A stretch of 64,000 nt of DNA from Zhengitettix transpicula (taxonomy: Eukaryota > Arthropoda > Insecta > Orthoptera > Tetrigidae). The notes under the pieces were generated by a model that did not search any database, was not told the DNA's origin, and saw only the letters and a program-made list of their open reading frames with translations. Shown piece by piece: positions 25,201 to 36,400 of this stretch. Each line of letters opens with the position of its first letter. Position 1 is the stretch's first letter. Both the position numbers and the translations under genes were made by a program. The stretch is from contig CM073595.1 of assembly GCA_037074705.1 (NCBI GenBank), positions 24,020,501 through 24,084,500 on the forward strand. The letters run 5' to 3'.

Positions 25201-27111
25201 TAAATGTTTGCAGGAATTGCTATTTTATTTAGGAAACCAACAAAAGCCGCTCCAAAGCTGTTTTCATTCATGGACCCATTTTCTATGGATGTATGGCTAG
25301 TGATGTTTGTTGCTTACATAGGAGTTTCCCTTCTGTTGTTTGTGATGGGAAGGTTAGAATTTTTTTCATTTATGACATAAATATATAATTTTTATTGATT
25401 GGTTACTTGCATTTTATAAATACATAAAATGCCATAAATATTTTACTGACATACTTCAGTTATAATCACTCAGGTTCTCCCTTCAGACCATTTTAATCTG
25501 GTTTGATACAGTCTTACAACAACTATGAGAGATTATTTCATAGACATAGACAATAAATATGCATAATATGATTAGATGCTATCATAAAATTAATAATACT
25601 TTTCTGAGATACTGATTTAATCTGTTGCTGTAGTTTTTATGCATTGATATTACCTTTTGATATGTTAAATCTAAATTTCTCACGACTTTTTTTTGTCATT
25701 TAGGTTGAGTCCATATGAATGGACTAATCCATACCCATGCATTGAAGAGCCAGATGCTCTAGAAAATCAATTTAGCTTAAGTAATAGTCTCTGGTTCACT
25801 ATTGGAAGCTTAATGCAACAAGGTTCCGAAATTGCACCAATGTGAGTTGTGGTAAACATTTAATACTGTTTTTTCTTTACTTTTTGGAATATAACCTTTA
25901 CAATATATACCCAAATATTTTAAAAATTATATATATATATAAAACCATTTTTTCCCATTATTCTAATATTCTTTTGTGGTTCTTGATGCCATTTTGATTC
26001 TATATTGAAATATTTAATTGATAAATTCACAGTGCAGTTTCTACAAGAATGGTTGCTGGGATTTGGTGGTTCTTTACTCTCATCATGGTTTCATCATACA
26101 CAGCTAACTTGGCTGCTTTTCTAACAGTTGAGAGCATGTATCAGCCAATCAAAAATGTTAAAGATTTAGCAAGTCAGACAGCTATTAAATATGGTGCAAA
26201 GGATGGAGGATCTACAATAAACTTCTTTAGAGTAAGTTCTTAGTCTGTTTTGAATATGTTATGTGATCCCTATAGTGAAATATAATTTGGTACAACTTCA
26301 TTTTAATGGATGATATTTAACTTCTATTGACAAATTACATTTTTGTCTTTTACAACTTATGTATACTTGATGATCCTTCATGTATGAAAATAATATTCAG
26401 AATATGCAATATATTATTCAGAAATATTTTTATATGAATGCCACTGGGATTGAAACTGGAAATATTGAAATTTAATAACTTACTTTCATTTATATGTACT
26501 GAAGTTGTTCAACACTGTGATATGATTTTCATATAAGGGAAACGGTTTCTTTGGTTTTGCATGATGGTTTATTCCTTTTTAATATATATTTTTTCATTTT
26601 ATGTGCTTATAATGCCTATTTGCCTATAATTTTTAGGATTCAGATGACCCTGTGTATAAGCAGATGTTTCACACAATGAAAAACACACCTGGTGTTCTAA
26701 CAAAAGACAATGATGAAGGACTGGATAAAGTAAAGAATGGTGGCTATGCTTTTTTAATGGAATCAACTTCAATTGAGTATATTGTTGAACGTAACTGTGA
26801 TCTGACACAAATTGGAGATAAACTTGATAACAAAGGCTATGGTATTGCTATGAGAAAAGGTAAATCAAATAATTGATAAAAGCAAAATAATCTTTTCAAA
26901 AACTAATTATTGATATCTTTTCAAAATTTTAATAGATAGTCCATATCGTAATTCCTTAAGTAAGGCAGTTCTGAGGCTGCAGGAGAGTGGGAGACTTCAA
27001 TCATTAAAAAACAAGTGGTGGAAAGAGGAACGTGGAGGAGGACAATGTTTGGTAAATTTTAATTACACTTTTTTAATCAAAGCAGAACTTACTGATTATA
27101 AATTCAATATC

Positions 27112-27172
<61 letters not shown>

Positions 27173-28256
27173 CTGATTTATTCTTTGAGGACATAAAATT
27201 TTGATTGGAAAGATTGTTAAAGATTTTATTTATTCCCATTCAGAAACTGTTTAACTAAGGAAAGAATAAACTGTTCCTCTGTATTATCACAGTTTTCTTT
27301 ATTTCCTACTACACAGAAATATTTATAAGTATATATTTAGCTACATTTAATCTTTATATTCATTTTGCCAAATTTCCTATTTTTTCATATATATATATAT
27401 GCTCTCATTATCTATTATTAATATATCAATTGTGTGGTTATTGACAATTATAAAATTCAATGAAAATATTATTAATTTTTCCTCAGTTTTTCCAGAATAA
27501 CTACTTTTGTAGATGTGAATAATGTTTATTTTATTTATCATGATACAACTATTAATAGTGTTTTTACTACTTTCATTTGATAATTCATTTTTATTCTTTG
27601 CTTTTAATACAATTATGCAACATCTACCTAGAGTTTAGATAAAGCATATAATTATTTTGCCTATTTTTCTCATTACCTATTCTAACTTCCTTTCATCATT
27701 ACTATTTACTTTGAATATTGTAGATGCCAATTTTTCTTCTCATATAAATATCAAAGATGATTTCAGATGAATGGTAATTATAAAATGAAACTATGCTTTT
27801 ACCATGAGTGCAAACTTAATTTTCCAGAATGCAGAAGAGAGTACTGATGTATCAGGTTTAAAGCTAGAAAATGTTGGTGGTGTTTTTGTTGTGCTTGTTG
27901 GAGGAGTTTGTTTGGCAATTTTTGTAACAGTATTTGAGCTCCTTTTGCATGTAATGCACACTGCCACAAAAGAAAAGGTAAGTAATATTCTAAATATTGA
28001 AGTATGCATTTTGCATAACTTAAGTTTAACATTGTTAATCATGAATATTTTAAACTCTAGCATGTTATTGTTATTCTAGGTACCTTTCAAGACTGTACTG
28101 ATGGAGGAATTACGCTTTGTAGCTAAATTACGTGGCTCAACAAAACCGGTGAAAAAGTACAATGAAACTGAAGATGAAGGAAATAATTTTATCCCTATGG
28201 ATTCTTATCAAGATTCTTACAGATTTGTAACTGATACAAAAGAACCTCTTTCTTGA
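14558..28256 (+). CDS. Kainate-type ionotropic glutamate receptor (893 aa, 17 exons)
   Basis: This is a ligand-gated cation channel subunit of neuronal or muscle membranes, closest in pattern to insect kainate-class receptors (KaiR1D/Grik group). Coding exons: 14558-14627, 16574-16729, 16926-17110, 19064-19221, 19395-19536, 19611-19778, 21526-21669, 22478-22702, 24237-24443, 24938-25022, 25214-25352, 25704-25841, 26033-26231, 26637-26859, 26936-27051, 27828-27977, 28080-28256. All have AG/GT borders, all phases agree and total length is 2682 nt with TGA at 28254-28256. Domain order is signal peptide, amino-terminal domain, S1, M1, pore loop, M3 (SYTANLAAF, 627-635), S2, M4 and a short tail. 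The N-terminus [18 protein letters not shown] supports the start. The exact orthologue among insect kainate paralogues cannot be fixed here, so no symbol is given. Introns contain mariner, MITE, hAT and hammerhead-like repeats. Confidence 0.95.
14743..15830 (+). mobile_element. Possible LTR-like block in receptor intron 1
   Basis: The block starts TGTAATATACACCC right after a (TA)n run, as the 9767 block does, and has a similar purine-rich middle and AT-rich end with AATAAA-like hexamers near 15770. I could not find a clean CA end or a target duplication. It may instead be unrelated intron sequence. Confidence 0.25.
16061..16189 (+). pseudogene. mariner transposase C-terminal fragment
   Basis: One open frame reads [20 protein letters not shown] and then [23 protein letters not shown] (TAA at 16187-16189), the typical end of a mariner transposase. 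Nothing upstream continues it. It is a 5'-lost relic in receptor intron 1, followed 43 bp later by a (TA)n array at about 16233-16281. Confidence 0.6.
16300..16490 (+). repeat. Dispersed repeat X, copy 1
   Basis: A block containing attggagtcaaatccggggt and atggatatcgctgatttcaat is also found in diverged form at about 58740-58900 and 59940-60165, with the same order of motifs and intervening lengths. The family is unknown. This copy lies in receptor intron 1. Confidence 0.55.
17744..17959. mobile_element. MITE with ~35 bp imperfect terminal inverted repeats
   Basis: The left end gccgcgtctacaccggagtt-gtcaacaacgttg matches the reverse complement of the right end, cgtcgcgtttacaccaaat-gtcaacaacaatg. 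Length is about 216 bp with no coding frame. Target duplication is not clear (2 bp or none). It lies in receptor intron 3. The superfamily is undetermined. Confidence 0.65.
18589..18640 (+). mobile_element. mariner-like terminal sequence fragment
   Basis: gctgaaaagtaatgcctcca followed by a T run resembles the terminus and leader of a mariner lineage common in insects. No matching opposite end or transposase is seen nearby, so this is a fragment at best. Confidence 0.3.
19779..21525. other. Receptor intron 6, no recognised element
   Basis: About 1.75 kb between coding exons 6 and 7. I see only AT-rich sequence, a G run near 20600 and no supported gene or element. Confidence 0.5.
21719..22060. 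mobile_element. Foldback repeat with hammerhead-like motifs in both arms (B)
   Basis: Two arms of about 95-100 nt (21719-21815 and 21955-22060) are inverted, diverged copies. Read inward to outward each has CTGAAGA-like, a stem II, GAAACG, then after about 30 nt a ttttttctg..ggc.ggtg module. The minus-strand motif (21769-21810) is the better one: CTGAAGA at 21804-21798, GAAAC at 21781-21777, and a stem I of GTACAC with GTATGT. Its cleavage site reads GUG or has lost a base. The plus-strand copy has lost the CTGA. It lies in receptor intron 7. Confidence 0.5.
22850..23015 (-). pseudogene. hAT (ZBED/GTF2IRD2-like) transposase C-terminal fragment
   Basis: Minus-strand reading gives [20 protein letters not shown], then [19 protein letters not shown] and CALSET-stop. 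This follows the C-terminal hAT dimerisation pattern of ZBED5-like proteins (Y.CE.GFS.L..IK.K.RN.L.VE.DLR.ALS). It is only a fragment, in receptor intron 8. Confidence 0.6.
23016..24236. other. Receptor intron 8 remainder
   Basis: No supported gene. The frame at 23470-23733 is T-rich low complexity. Sequence near 23100-23400 may belong to the hAT relic or another repeat, but nothing is recognisable. Confidence 0.4.
24237..25022 (+). other. Receptor exons 9-10: ligand-binding half S1
   Basis: Residues 417-514. [16 protein letters not shown] and [19 protein letters not shown] are hallmark S1 blocks. Arg500 is the alpha-carboxylate-binding arginine and Thr495 is kept. The residue equivalent to the vertebrate kainate proline is Asp493 (TDLT in place of APLT), which from memory is common in insect receptors of this class and may alter agonist preference. 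Confidence 0.85.
25071..25190 (+). repeat. Tandem, decayed duplicate of receptor exon 11 (with its acceptor)
   Basis: The ~120 bp unit directly before exon 11 repeats its 3' intron end and first ~97 coding bases. Both have aat..atcttaaa/cctaaac..tttgcag, then taattgttattttattgata versus gaattgctattttatttagg, and cattcatggacc...tggatgtatggct. The upstream copy has lost one base before the FMDPF segment, so it frameshifts, and it has no donor at the equivalent place. It is a pseudo-exon of the pre-M1/M1 region, perhaps a dead alternative exon. Confidence 0.8.
25214..26231 (+). other. Receptor exons 11-13: M1, pore loop, M3, start of S2
   Basis: M1 spans about residues 540-559. The pore loop [11 protein letters not shown] has Gln598 at the Q/R site, so the genomic form predicts a calcium-permeable, polyamine-sensitive pore unless the RNA is edited. 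M3 carries [12 protein letters not shown] (627-638), the gating motif. Exon 13 ends in S2 at GGSTINFFR, whose Ser666/Thr667 bind the ligand gamma-carboxylate. Confidence 0.85.
26637..28256 (+). other. Receptor exons 14-17: rest of S2, M4, cytoplasmic tail
   Basis: Glu714 in [11 protein letters not shown] is the amino-group-binding acid. [17 protein letters not shown] and [12 protein letters not shown] complete S2. M4 is about residues 802-825. The tail is about 60 residues and acidic and polar near its end. I see no PDZ ligand motif; it ends KEPLS. Confidence 0.85.
27114..27171. repeat. (TA)n microsatellite
   Basis: An alternating AT array of about 55 bp in receptor intron 15. Similar arrays lie at 201-241, 9731-9766, 10961-11000, 16233-16281, 17143-17205 and 36056-36080. 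Confidence 0.9.
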
Positions 28257-28975
28257 CCACTGAATGGAATGTTTTACACTTTATTGTGTATGTAACTAAT
28301 ATCAATGAGATTTATTGTGAACCATTTTCTACAATATATAGTTAATTGAAGAGTGTAACACAAATTGATAAAACTAATTGAAGTCCTTAATTACTATATA
28401 TAAATAATTTTACTCTTTACAATAGAATAAGTATGAATTCTATGAATTTAAAAAACTGAAATAACAAAAAATGTATAAATATTTATTAACAGGATAAAAA
28501 GTAGATTAATATGTTCGACTCCTTAAACCTCAGGTTAACTAGTGAGTTCAGAATCAGAACACAAGACCAAAACAAAGCAGTTGTGGGTATTATATAAAAC
28601 ACACTATAATAGTGACCTTGGGTATGTGAGGTTATAATATTTATCAAACTCGCAGACATAAGTCAGTGTGGTGGATCACGGCTGCCACAGCTGGATACAC
28701 AGAACTGCTGATAGGAGTGTGGTGTTTATTCTGAGAACTCTAGGCCATATGTTCCTTCAGGAAATTTGAATTTGGCTGCATGTACTGCCCAGACGGACTT
28801 TCAAATTTCTGTTACATCTCATAATTTAATAAATTTGGCTTTAACTATTTCTCTCCACCTAGCAATACTTCTCACATCTCTCTCTTCGCCCACCCCTTTT
28901 CTCACTCATCTTTCAATTTTTCTCTTCTCTCTTTTTCTCTCCTATTTCTCCTCCCTCCAATATTTATGATATTAT
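28257..28975. other. Receptor 3'UTR and intergenic sequence
   Basis: AT-rich sequence directly after the receptor stop, likely its 3'UTR at first. No AATAAA close to the stop is obvious. A pyrimidine-rich block follows at 28850-28970. No gene is supported. Confidence 0.4.
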
Positions 28976-28979
28976 TTGA

Positions 28980-29960
28980 ACATTTTTATTATGTTGCAAA
29001 TATGCAACATCATGCACATGTAGGTTCTAAATATGAACGGACAAACTCATAATCAATTCTAAACATACATTTGATGGGCAAAATGCTAAGATTTTAGACA
29101 TTGACACCAGGAACAATTCAGACTCATTTCAGAGATGCTTCACATTAAATTAAACATCACAGCTGTTGATGTACAAACAGACACTATGAAACTCAATAAT
29201 TGTTATGATCCCTTATTATTACGCTAAACCTTCTGTTTTCCCAGAGTCAGTGTTCCCTTATTGTTACAGTAACCCTTCAGCACTCCCATTGTCTTCGTGT
29301 GTTTGTCGCTTTTGTGTTCTGTCAACTGACAAGTGCAGTTGTGTCGCTTTAGGCTTTTCTTCACACCTGACGTAAGGAACAAGGATCCTAGAAACGTTAT
29401 GTGGTATTTATATTATCACTTTTTTGTCTGAATTGGCTATCTTTCTTATACTTCATGAATGGTCATTAATCTATAACGTCAAGTTTTTAATTTTTTTTTG
29501 TATCTGTAAATAAAATTTGGCTACAGTAAAATTGAATAGAATTTAAAATATAAGAAATCAAAAGTTTCTTTATTTAAAGTTAGTCAAAAATAAAAAGTCT
29601 TACTGAAATTAATCAAAATTTTGATCTGTAATAAAATTTTATTAAAATAATTACAGCTCTATTTATATATGAAAACAATTTTTATGCAACAATTATAATT
29701 AGGTCAATAACTCACACAATAATTGGGTAATTATGGTTTAGTGTCATTAGAATACCTTGAGAATGACGCTTAAATTTTCCTTCTTGATACAACATAAAAA
29801 AAAACCAGTAAATAAATTTTCTGACCGGCGAGCAGAAAAATCTTAACTGCATGCTTCATATCTACATCACAATTTAGGTCTCTTAGAAACCAACAGACGC
29901 CTCTGGGGTGATACTAAAAGTTATGTTGCATATATGCTACACTATGCACTAAAGCGTTAC
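28980..29960 (+). mobile_element. piggyBac-like nonautonomous repeat, copy A (interrupted)
   Basis: The 3' part (about 29700-29955) matches copy B at 41534-41998 and copy C (reverse) at 61037-61670: gaccggcg.gtagaaaaatct, catcacaattta, caacagacgcctctgggg and gttgcatatatgctacacta. The 5' part (28985-29030), with ttgcaaatatgcaa, matches the far end of copy C. The middle holds a hammerhead-like motif (29362-29404). The 3' terminus is decayed (gcactaaagcgttacg in place of gcactaaagggttaa). Confidence 0.55.
29362..29404 (+). ncRNA. Hammerhead-ribozyme-like motif C
   Basis: CTGACGT (29367-29373, one base off CTGANGA) is followed by a perfect 4 bp stem II (AGGA...TCCT), GAAAC (29391-29395) and site GTT (29396-29398). 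Stem I forms between tcaca (29361-29365) and tgtgg (29400-29404) after one mismatch. A ttttttgtctgaattggct module follows at about 29420. The A-to-T change in the core would probably kill activity. Confidence 0.45.
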
Positions 29961-30355
29961 GTTATTTACTTATTCTACGAATTTGTTCGGATACTTTTGC
30001 AATATATGACTTGCGGGTTGTTTGGAGTATTTGAACTGTGGGCTTTGTTCCTAGTTACGGGTGGAAGTTTGTGCATAGAATGAATTAAGGAGCAATAACG
30101 GAACATCGCAGAACACCATACGTCATGAATAATTACTTGAATTTTGTCGTGTGAGGAAAGAAACGGTCCTCCGAAAAGGTCACGCGTGGTCGTGGGTGTC
30201 ACGTTCGTGATTTCTCATCGAGTCATGTGAGGAATCTGTGGCGATCCCTTTGATGCTGATAAGTGTGCGCAAAAGTTACACGGTCTCGCGAATGTGTGAG
30301 CTTATTGGGCACTGATGCAGGGTGGGGACTTTGTTTTCCCTCGCTTTCTCGTGGT

Positions 30356-30390
30356 GTAAAAGGCGGAGGAACACAAGGTCGGCCTCAGTC
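30356..30390 (+). promoter_or_regulatory. Core promoter of the obstructor gene (TATA-like plus Inr)
   Basis: TAAAAGGC at 30356-30363 lies about 30 bp upstream of TCAGTC at 30385-30390, the arthropod initiator. Transcription from there would give a short 5'UTR of about 20 nt before the ATG at 30408. Spacing and match are as expected for a tissue-specific cuticle gene. Confidence 0.55.
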
Positions 30391-30407
30391 TGCAGCAGAG
30401 CCTCGCC

Positions 30408-33400
30408 ATGAAAGCTTCTCTTCTCCTGTGCCTCTGCGTCGCCCTGGGTATGTACAGTACCTCTGACCTTGTTCCGCCAACGAGCACGAGAAACCGTTAT
30501 TATCGAGTAGCGACCTTTTGGTCGGGAAAATGAAAGTTGCCAACGGGCTTGCATTCGCTGACTCCACACTTTCCGAGTCTCTGATCGACTGAAATTAAAT
30601 TTACACTTCATACAATTTTTTATTTCTAAACCACAAACTGCGACAGGAATATTAATTTAAGGGGCCGTAAAGAGTTGAAAGTTGCGGAAGGATGGAAAGC
30701 GCCGAAACACGTCATTAAGTTCAGTCCCATACAGATTGTCCGTCGGAGAGATTCTGGAATGGTGGGTTATGTGATGCGTTTACGCTTCCATCCGATACGG
30801 AAGTTGCTACGTAAGAACTCTAGAAGGAAAGTCGCTGTTAGGTGACAGTCGGAAATGACAATTGTACAAATCTTACGTTGGTTTTCTACTAGGCTTATAA
30901 TTCCGAGCGGAGGGGACAAATAACAGAAGTGGAAAAGTAGTAGTGAGGGAATGGAAGACCTTGCCTGCAAAATAAATGTTTAAGAATTTACCAAATGTAA
31001 TGTGCTTCTGTTTTGGATCCAGAATAGTAACTAATAAGTTCTTTTATATTACTCCAAAATTAATTTCTAATTTGTCTTACTAATGATCTGTTTAAATCAC
31101 GATTTATGAAATGGAAAGATTGTGAAAATGACAGCCCCAGTTTAGCAACGGTTTCTCGTGACCTTAGCTGTAACGTAGGTAAAAATCATTTCTAAAATAC
31201 GTACGGTACTGTGAACAATTCAGTCAGAACAATCTTGATCAAATTCCGCAAAGCTAAAGAGCGGAAATTCTCCAGTAAATGCCAAGTTCCGTCTTTTTTT
31301 TTTCAATTTGCCTACTATCTGATTACAGCTTCCAAACATTTACTATCATTTCTCATCCTTTTATTTTTTGGAAGGCAGTAGAAAGTGAAACAGCGGTCAC
31401 TGTCACTTTTCTACAGACGACCGCAATTTTAGAACGGTGTCCTTTACTACATTTGACATTTAACTGTTACACTGCACATTTTCTACGATTGTCCGGATAC
31501 AATTTTTTTTATTCGTTTTAATAGACTAGAGAAACGAGCTATTAACCGATTTGTAGAATAGAATCTTTCCCCAGTTCCTACAAAAACCTTATTTAACGAA
31601 TGCCTTTTTTATTGGGACGTATTGTTCCTAATTATATAAGAGCTTTCCTTTCTCAACGATTCAAATTATTGGCGATTTTTGCAATCTATTTTGCAGGTTT
31701 GGTTCTACGAACACTTTATCAGCGATATATAAACCTCACGGCATCTTCAAGTTCTTGAATAATCGTATCGTCGACGCCATTAAAAATTACCTAGTTACCT
31801 GTGGAGACTGCTCCGGTGTTTGATTTTTAATTTTAGATATCGGAAACACTTCTCAATCTCGTTACATGTGATTACTCGCCGATACTTGTGGGAACGGTTA
31901 AGAAAGTTTCCTGCTCACTCGCGTAAATACATTGTTTGGAAACTGCGCTTTCTCCTCGAGGCTATAATTCTATTCAATTCCGTGAATACTTCCAGCAGAT
32001 ATTGCTGCAGTACTTTTTTTTTTATAATCACGCACCAACGATATATAGGAACAATGCCGCTTTTATTAATAATAATTAATAATTGAAACGTTTTCAGAAA
32101 TAATATTATCATAAATTGCTACAACTTTATTTGTACTTTTATTTTTCTGAAATCAATTTCTCAGGGTCATTTGTATGCTAATATGCGATTTTTTTAAGGG
32201 GAGGGTGGAAAGTGTTGTTTGAGAAGAGGAAATCATAAAAATTAAATAATTATTGTTAGATTTCCCGGTTAATTCGTTCACTTGCAGTACAACAATTTAA
32301 GTAATTGCAATCGTTGTATTTTGTATGTTCAATGTCCTGGCCTGTGAATTGGCGCACAGACAAAGTCTCAGGTGACTGAGCGCCTCTCACTGCTGCCACA
32401 GCAGACAGTAAATTCCAGAAAATTGCACTCTGCTGATCAGCTTCATCATTCGCTCACGATTGTCCTGCTACAAATGTTTAAGCTCTTTCCCCCCCCCCCC
32501 AAACATCATAACCGGAGGACGGATTATCTAAGCAATGATAATAGAGTAGTACGAGGCTTATCACGTTCTATCAGAGAACTCGAGTCAGAAAAGTAATTAT
32601 CATGTTTAATTTCACGACGTTTCGTCCACTTTAGGGATCTCACAGGCGATAAATCACACTTCCTGCAATTGAGAATAAATTATATTTGTAACCTATATTT
32701 AACTAATTTTTTCGAAAAAATTTAACCTGATTTTGATGTATCTATGGTATAAAGTCTCATATTTATTATTCATGAAATTTAAAAATTCAATAAAAAAAAG
32801 AATACTAAACAAAAAAAATAGATGGTCAATTATCTGTGTAAGACGAAAATATAATGGATGCAATATTTCAGACCAAGCATCAAATCGTAATAATAATGAT
32901 AAACAACTGACTATAAAAATATAAATAAATTAATTAAAAATTATATTTACTTCCAGACTCAAGACCGTCTATTTATTTATATTATTACAAATAGTCAGAT
33001 ATTTTTTCATCATTATTATGATTTGATACTTGGCCTGAAATATCGCATCCATTACATTTTCAGATAATTGACCTTCAACTATTTTTGTGATTTTGTCATA
33101 TTTTTAAGTGCTTTTATTTTCCAAAGATTGCATAATACAATACGTCATGATTAATAATTAGTACATCTGTAGGTATACAGAAATACAAGTAACAAAAATA
33201 AATTATGTGGACTGTGCAAATAACGTCAGTTTGACGTATTTATATATAAAAAATTAATATTCACTTCGTTTATATATAGCTTTGTCAACCAAGTACTTTT
33301 TTTAAGTCAAATAATTTTTTTCCTTATATTTGTTTTATTCCTTCAGTTAATTTATTGAAAAACAACATGCCTGTTATCAGAAGGTCATTATCAGTTTTTT

Positions 33401-36400
33401 TTTAAAAAATGGTACTGACTCTGAAATCGTTATTGTTTTTCCTTGTGGTGTGTTTTGTACGGGGAAGTTTTTATAAATTTTTACAACGTGTATATACTTT
33501 TAGATATATAGGGAGTACACCATAATAATATTATATTTCTTGCAAGAATCACACTGCTTCATTCCAAAAATTGACCTTACTGACTTTTTTTTCTTCTGTT
33601 TGAGTAATAATCTGTTCATATACTTGGCAGCAGCACAACCCCATGTCTCAATACAATAATTTAAATGAAAATATATAACACCATAATATATGTTTCATAA
33701 GAACCGTTCACAGCCTCTTTAAGGTATAAATTTTGCTGTTTATTCTGTTACAAACAGCATCTATATGATCATCCCAGGACACGTGAATTCCAAGGAATTT
33801 AGTGGATCTGACAACGTTGGTATTATCATGGGCAATAGGTGGAACGACAAAGCATTTTGAGCTATTTTTTGAAGTATTTACCTTTTTCATGTAAATAATT
33901 AGTAACAGTACTAATGTTTACTGTGTTCTCAACTAGCGATGACTCGACTTCTTTATTCCAGTTAATTAGTGTAGTGTCATCAGCATTTAATTGTTAACTA
34001 CCTTTGATAATCGCAGGCATATCATCTCTATGTAATATAAAAACTGGAGGCCCCAAAATGGAGCCTTGTGGGACTTCACGAGGCACTTTGCCTATTTTGG
34101 ATTTAATTCTGTTCAATATTAAATTGTCATTAAAAATAATTTCCGTATATTGCTGCCGATTAGATTAGATATAATTTAAGGAGATTTTACACAACCCCAC
34201 GGATGCAATTTGTAATAATGGCATTTTTAAATTCCAAAAAATCCAACTATGGGGATTTATTACATAGATACATGAAAATCTGGTTAAATCTAGGTTGCAA
34301 TTAGAATTTCTTCTCAATTCCAGGAAGTGTGATTTATTGCCATTGAGGTCCCGATAAAATCATTATTACTGTACCATGTAATGACTTTGGTGTAACCTTC
34401 GGTAAAGGTAATTTGCAAATCGATATATTAGATTTGAGGTTAAGCTGAGAAGTCGAAGGATTTTCACTTGAAGAAAACACGCTTTCATTAAACTTTTTCT
34501 TCATAACAATTTATATTAGTCGTAGGAAAAATAAATATTGAAGTGTTTTGGTGAATCACGGAAAGAGCATTGCAAATTTCACAAAAGTTGGAGTATCTCG
34601 AATCTTCTCCCGGACAGTTGCAAGAATTTCCTGAAATATTGGCATGTTAATTATATAGAACCTGCTGTTGCATCGAAGGATGTGTTATAAGACAACGGAC
34701 TGGTTCACCTATAAGTGAAAACACGCCAAAGAATCTTTTTTTTCGACACGAATTTACATAAGAACCTTGGGAAATTCTCATCCGCAAATAGATTATATTT
34801 GGGGTCAGTTTGTGATTTCAATATATATGAAACAGATATAAACTTATTGAGTTTCAACTTCTGAATTTGAATTAAATCTACGAAGCTCGGAGCCACGCCC
34901 GTGTGAGTCCTTGCCCTATAAAGAACCCGACCTTCTAGTGACCTATTCGGCAGACACCGGTTTTCCGAATCAATTATTCCCTTACGTACTGTCTTCTGGA
35001 CGCCATGGTCTCGTCAAGAACACCTCACCAGCAAGGTCAAAACGACGCTGGCGATTAATGTCACGCTAACATTGAATCTGTGCTCCAAGGATTAATTCAT
35101 CAAGGAGTGAGGTTAGACCTCGTGCAGTTTTCGAGGAAACTATTAAGATGTCGACCATTACAACTCTGTAATGTCTCTTTCACACTGGGTTTTGATATTT
35201 TTTCCGGAGATTAAACATTGATCATTTCCCTTCGAGTTTCCACCTGGCTACTCCTCCCCCTTTGAGTTCCAATTAGCAACTGACTGCTATCCGCGTTTGC
35301 GCCAAAACCGTGACGCAGACACAACATGTAAAGGGTGCGTATAATTATTTAATTTAATTTATATAACAAAAATAAATAATGACAATTTTATTTAAACTCA
35401 GGATTTAAGGCCTTATAGCGGAGACATTTTTATTATACATACGAACTGACTTTCTTGGAACCACAATGCTTACATTTCTTTCACTGACGTCCACCTATTC
35501 CTGCGTCGGTCAATGACAGGGGCGGTTCCTGCTCAGCAGCGGCGTCCGATGTTCCTCTGGCCGCTCCGTCGTATCCCCACGTTCACTATCTCCACTTCTC
35601 ACTTCAACCAAGTCCTTCCAAAGTTAATCACCAACTCTCTTTCCAAGAATTTAAATCAAATCCTTCTTTCCAAGGTTCATCACCAACCCCGTTTCTCTCG
35701 AGACTCACTATCCACCTCCTCCGTTTATAAGTCCAAAACTTACTGCCCGCTGCGTCCGGACACCTGATCAACCTCCGTGGTTCACCTCACTACCCCCAGG
35801 GCTCCGACCCGACACGTCGTCTCTATCTGCAGCGGCCAACGCCTTTGTCCGCAAAATACCACCCGGGCCATTTACCTCACCCTTGCCTTCTTGGGGTGTT
35901 CAAAACAAAAAAGGGCTCTCGGTTTGTCAGAGGCATCAGCCAAAATGTACGGGCTTCAAATAATACCGACGCGGCACTGCACCAAACACAAAGGATGCTG
36001 ACAAACCAAACGTAACATAACAAGGGACCTGTCGATAAAAGATTGGCATGTTACAATATATATATATATATATATATATAAAATTGTAGTACACGCTTAC
36101 CGTGTAACATTGGACTGTCTAGTTGCCTATTTTTATTTTCGAACAAACGAAATAAATCTTTCGTTTTGTATTCAATAAATCTCAAATGCTTTCTAAATCA
36201 AAATACTACACAACATACGCTGTAGAAGTAAGTGAATCAAGGAGTTTTGATGTGTAAATGTTTTCCCAGGGCTCGCGTCGGCCGCCACACGCAAGTCGTC
36301 GACGCCGACGTCTTCGAGGAAGACGACGCCACCACCAGCGAGGGACGAAGACCTTGCGGACGAATGTCCCGAGCCCAACGGATACTTCGCCGACGCCTTC

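Noticed and set aside
30276..30611. Minus-strand frames over the obstructor first exon
   Set aside because: They are antisense to a well-supported promoter, signal-peptide exon and donor; no family resemblance.
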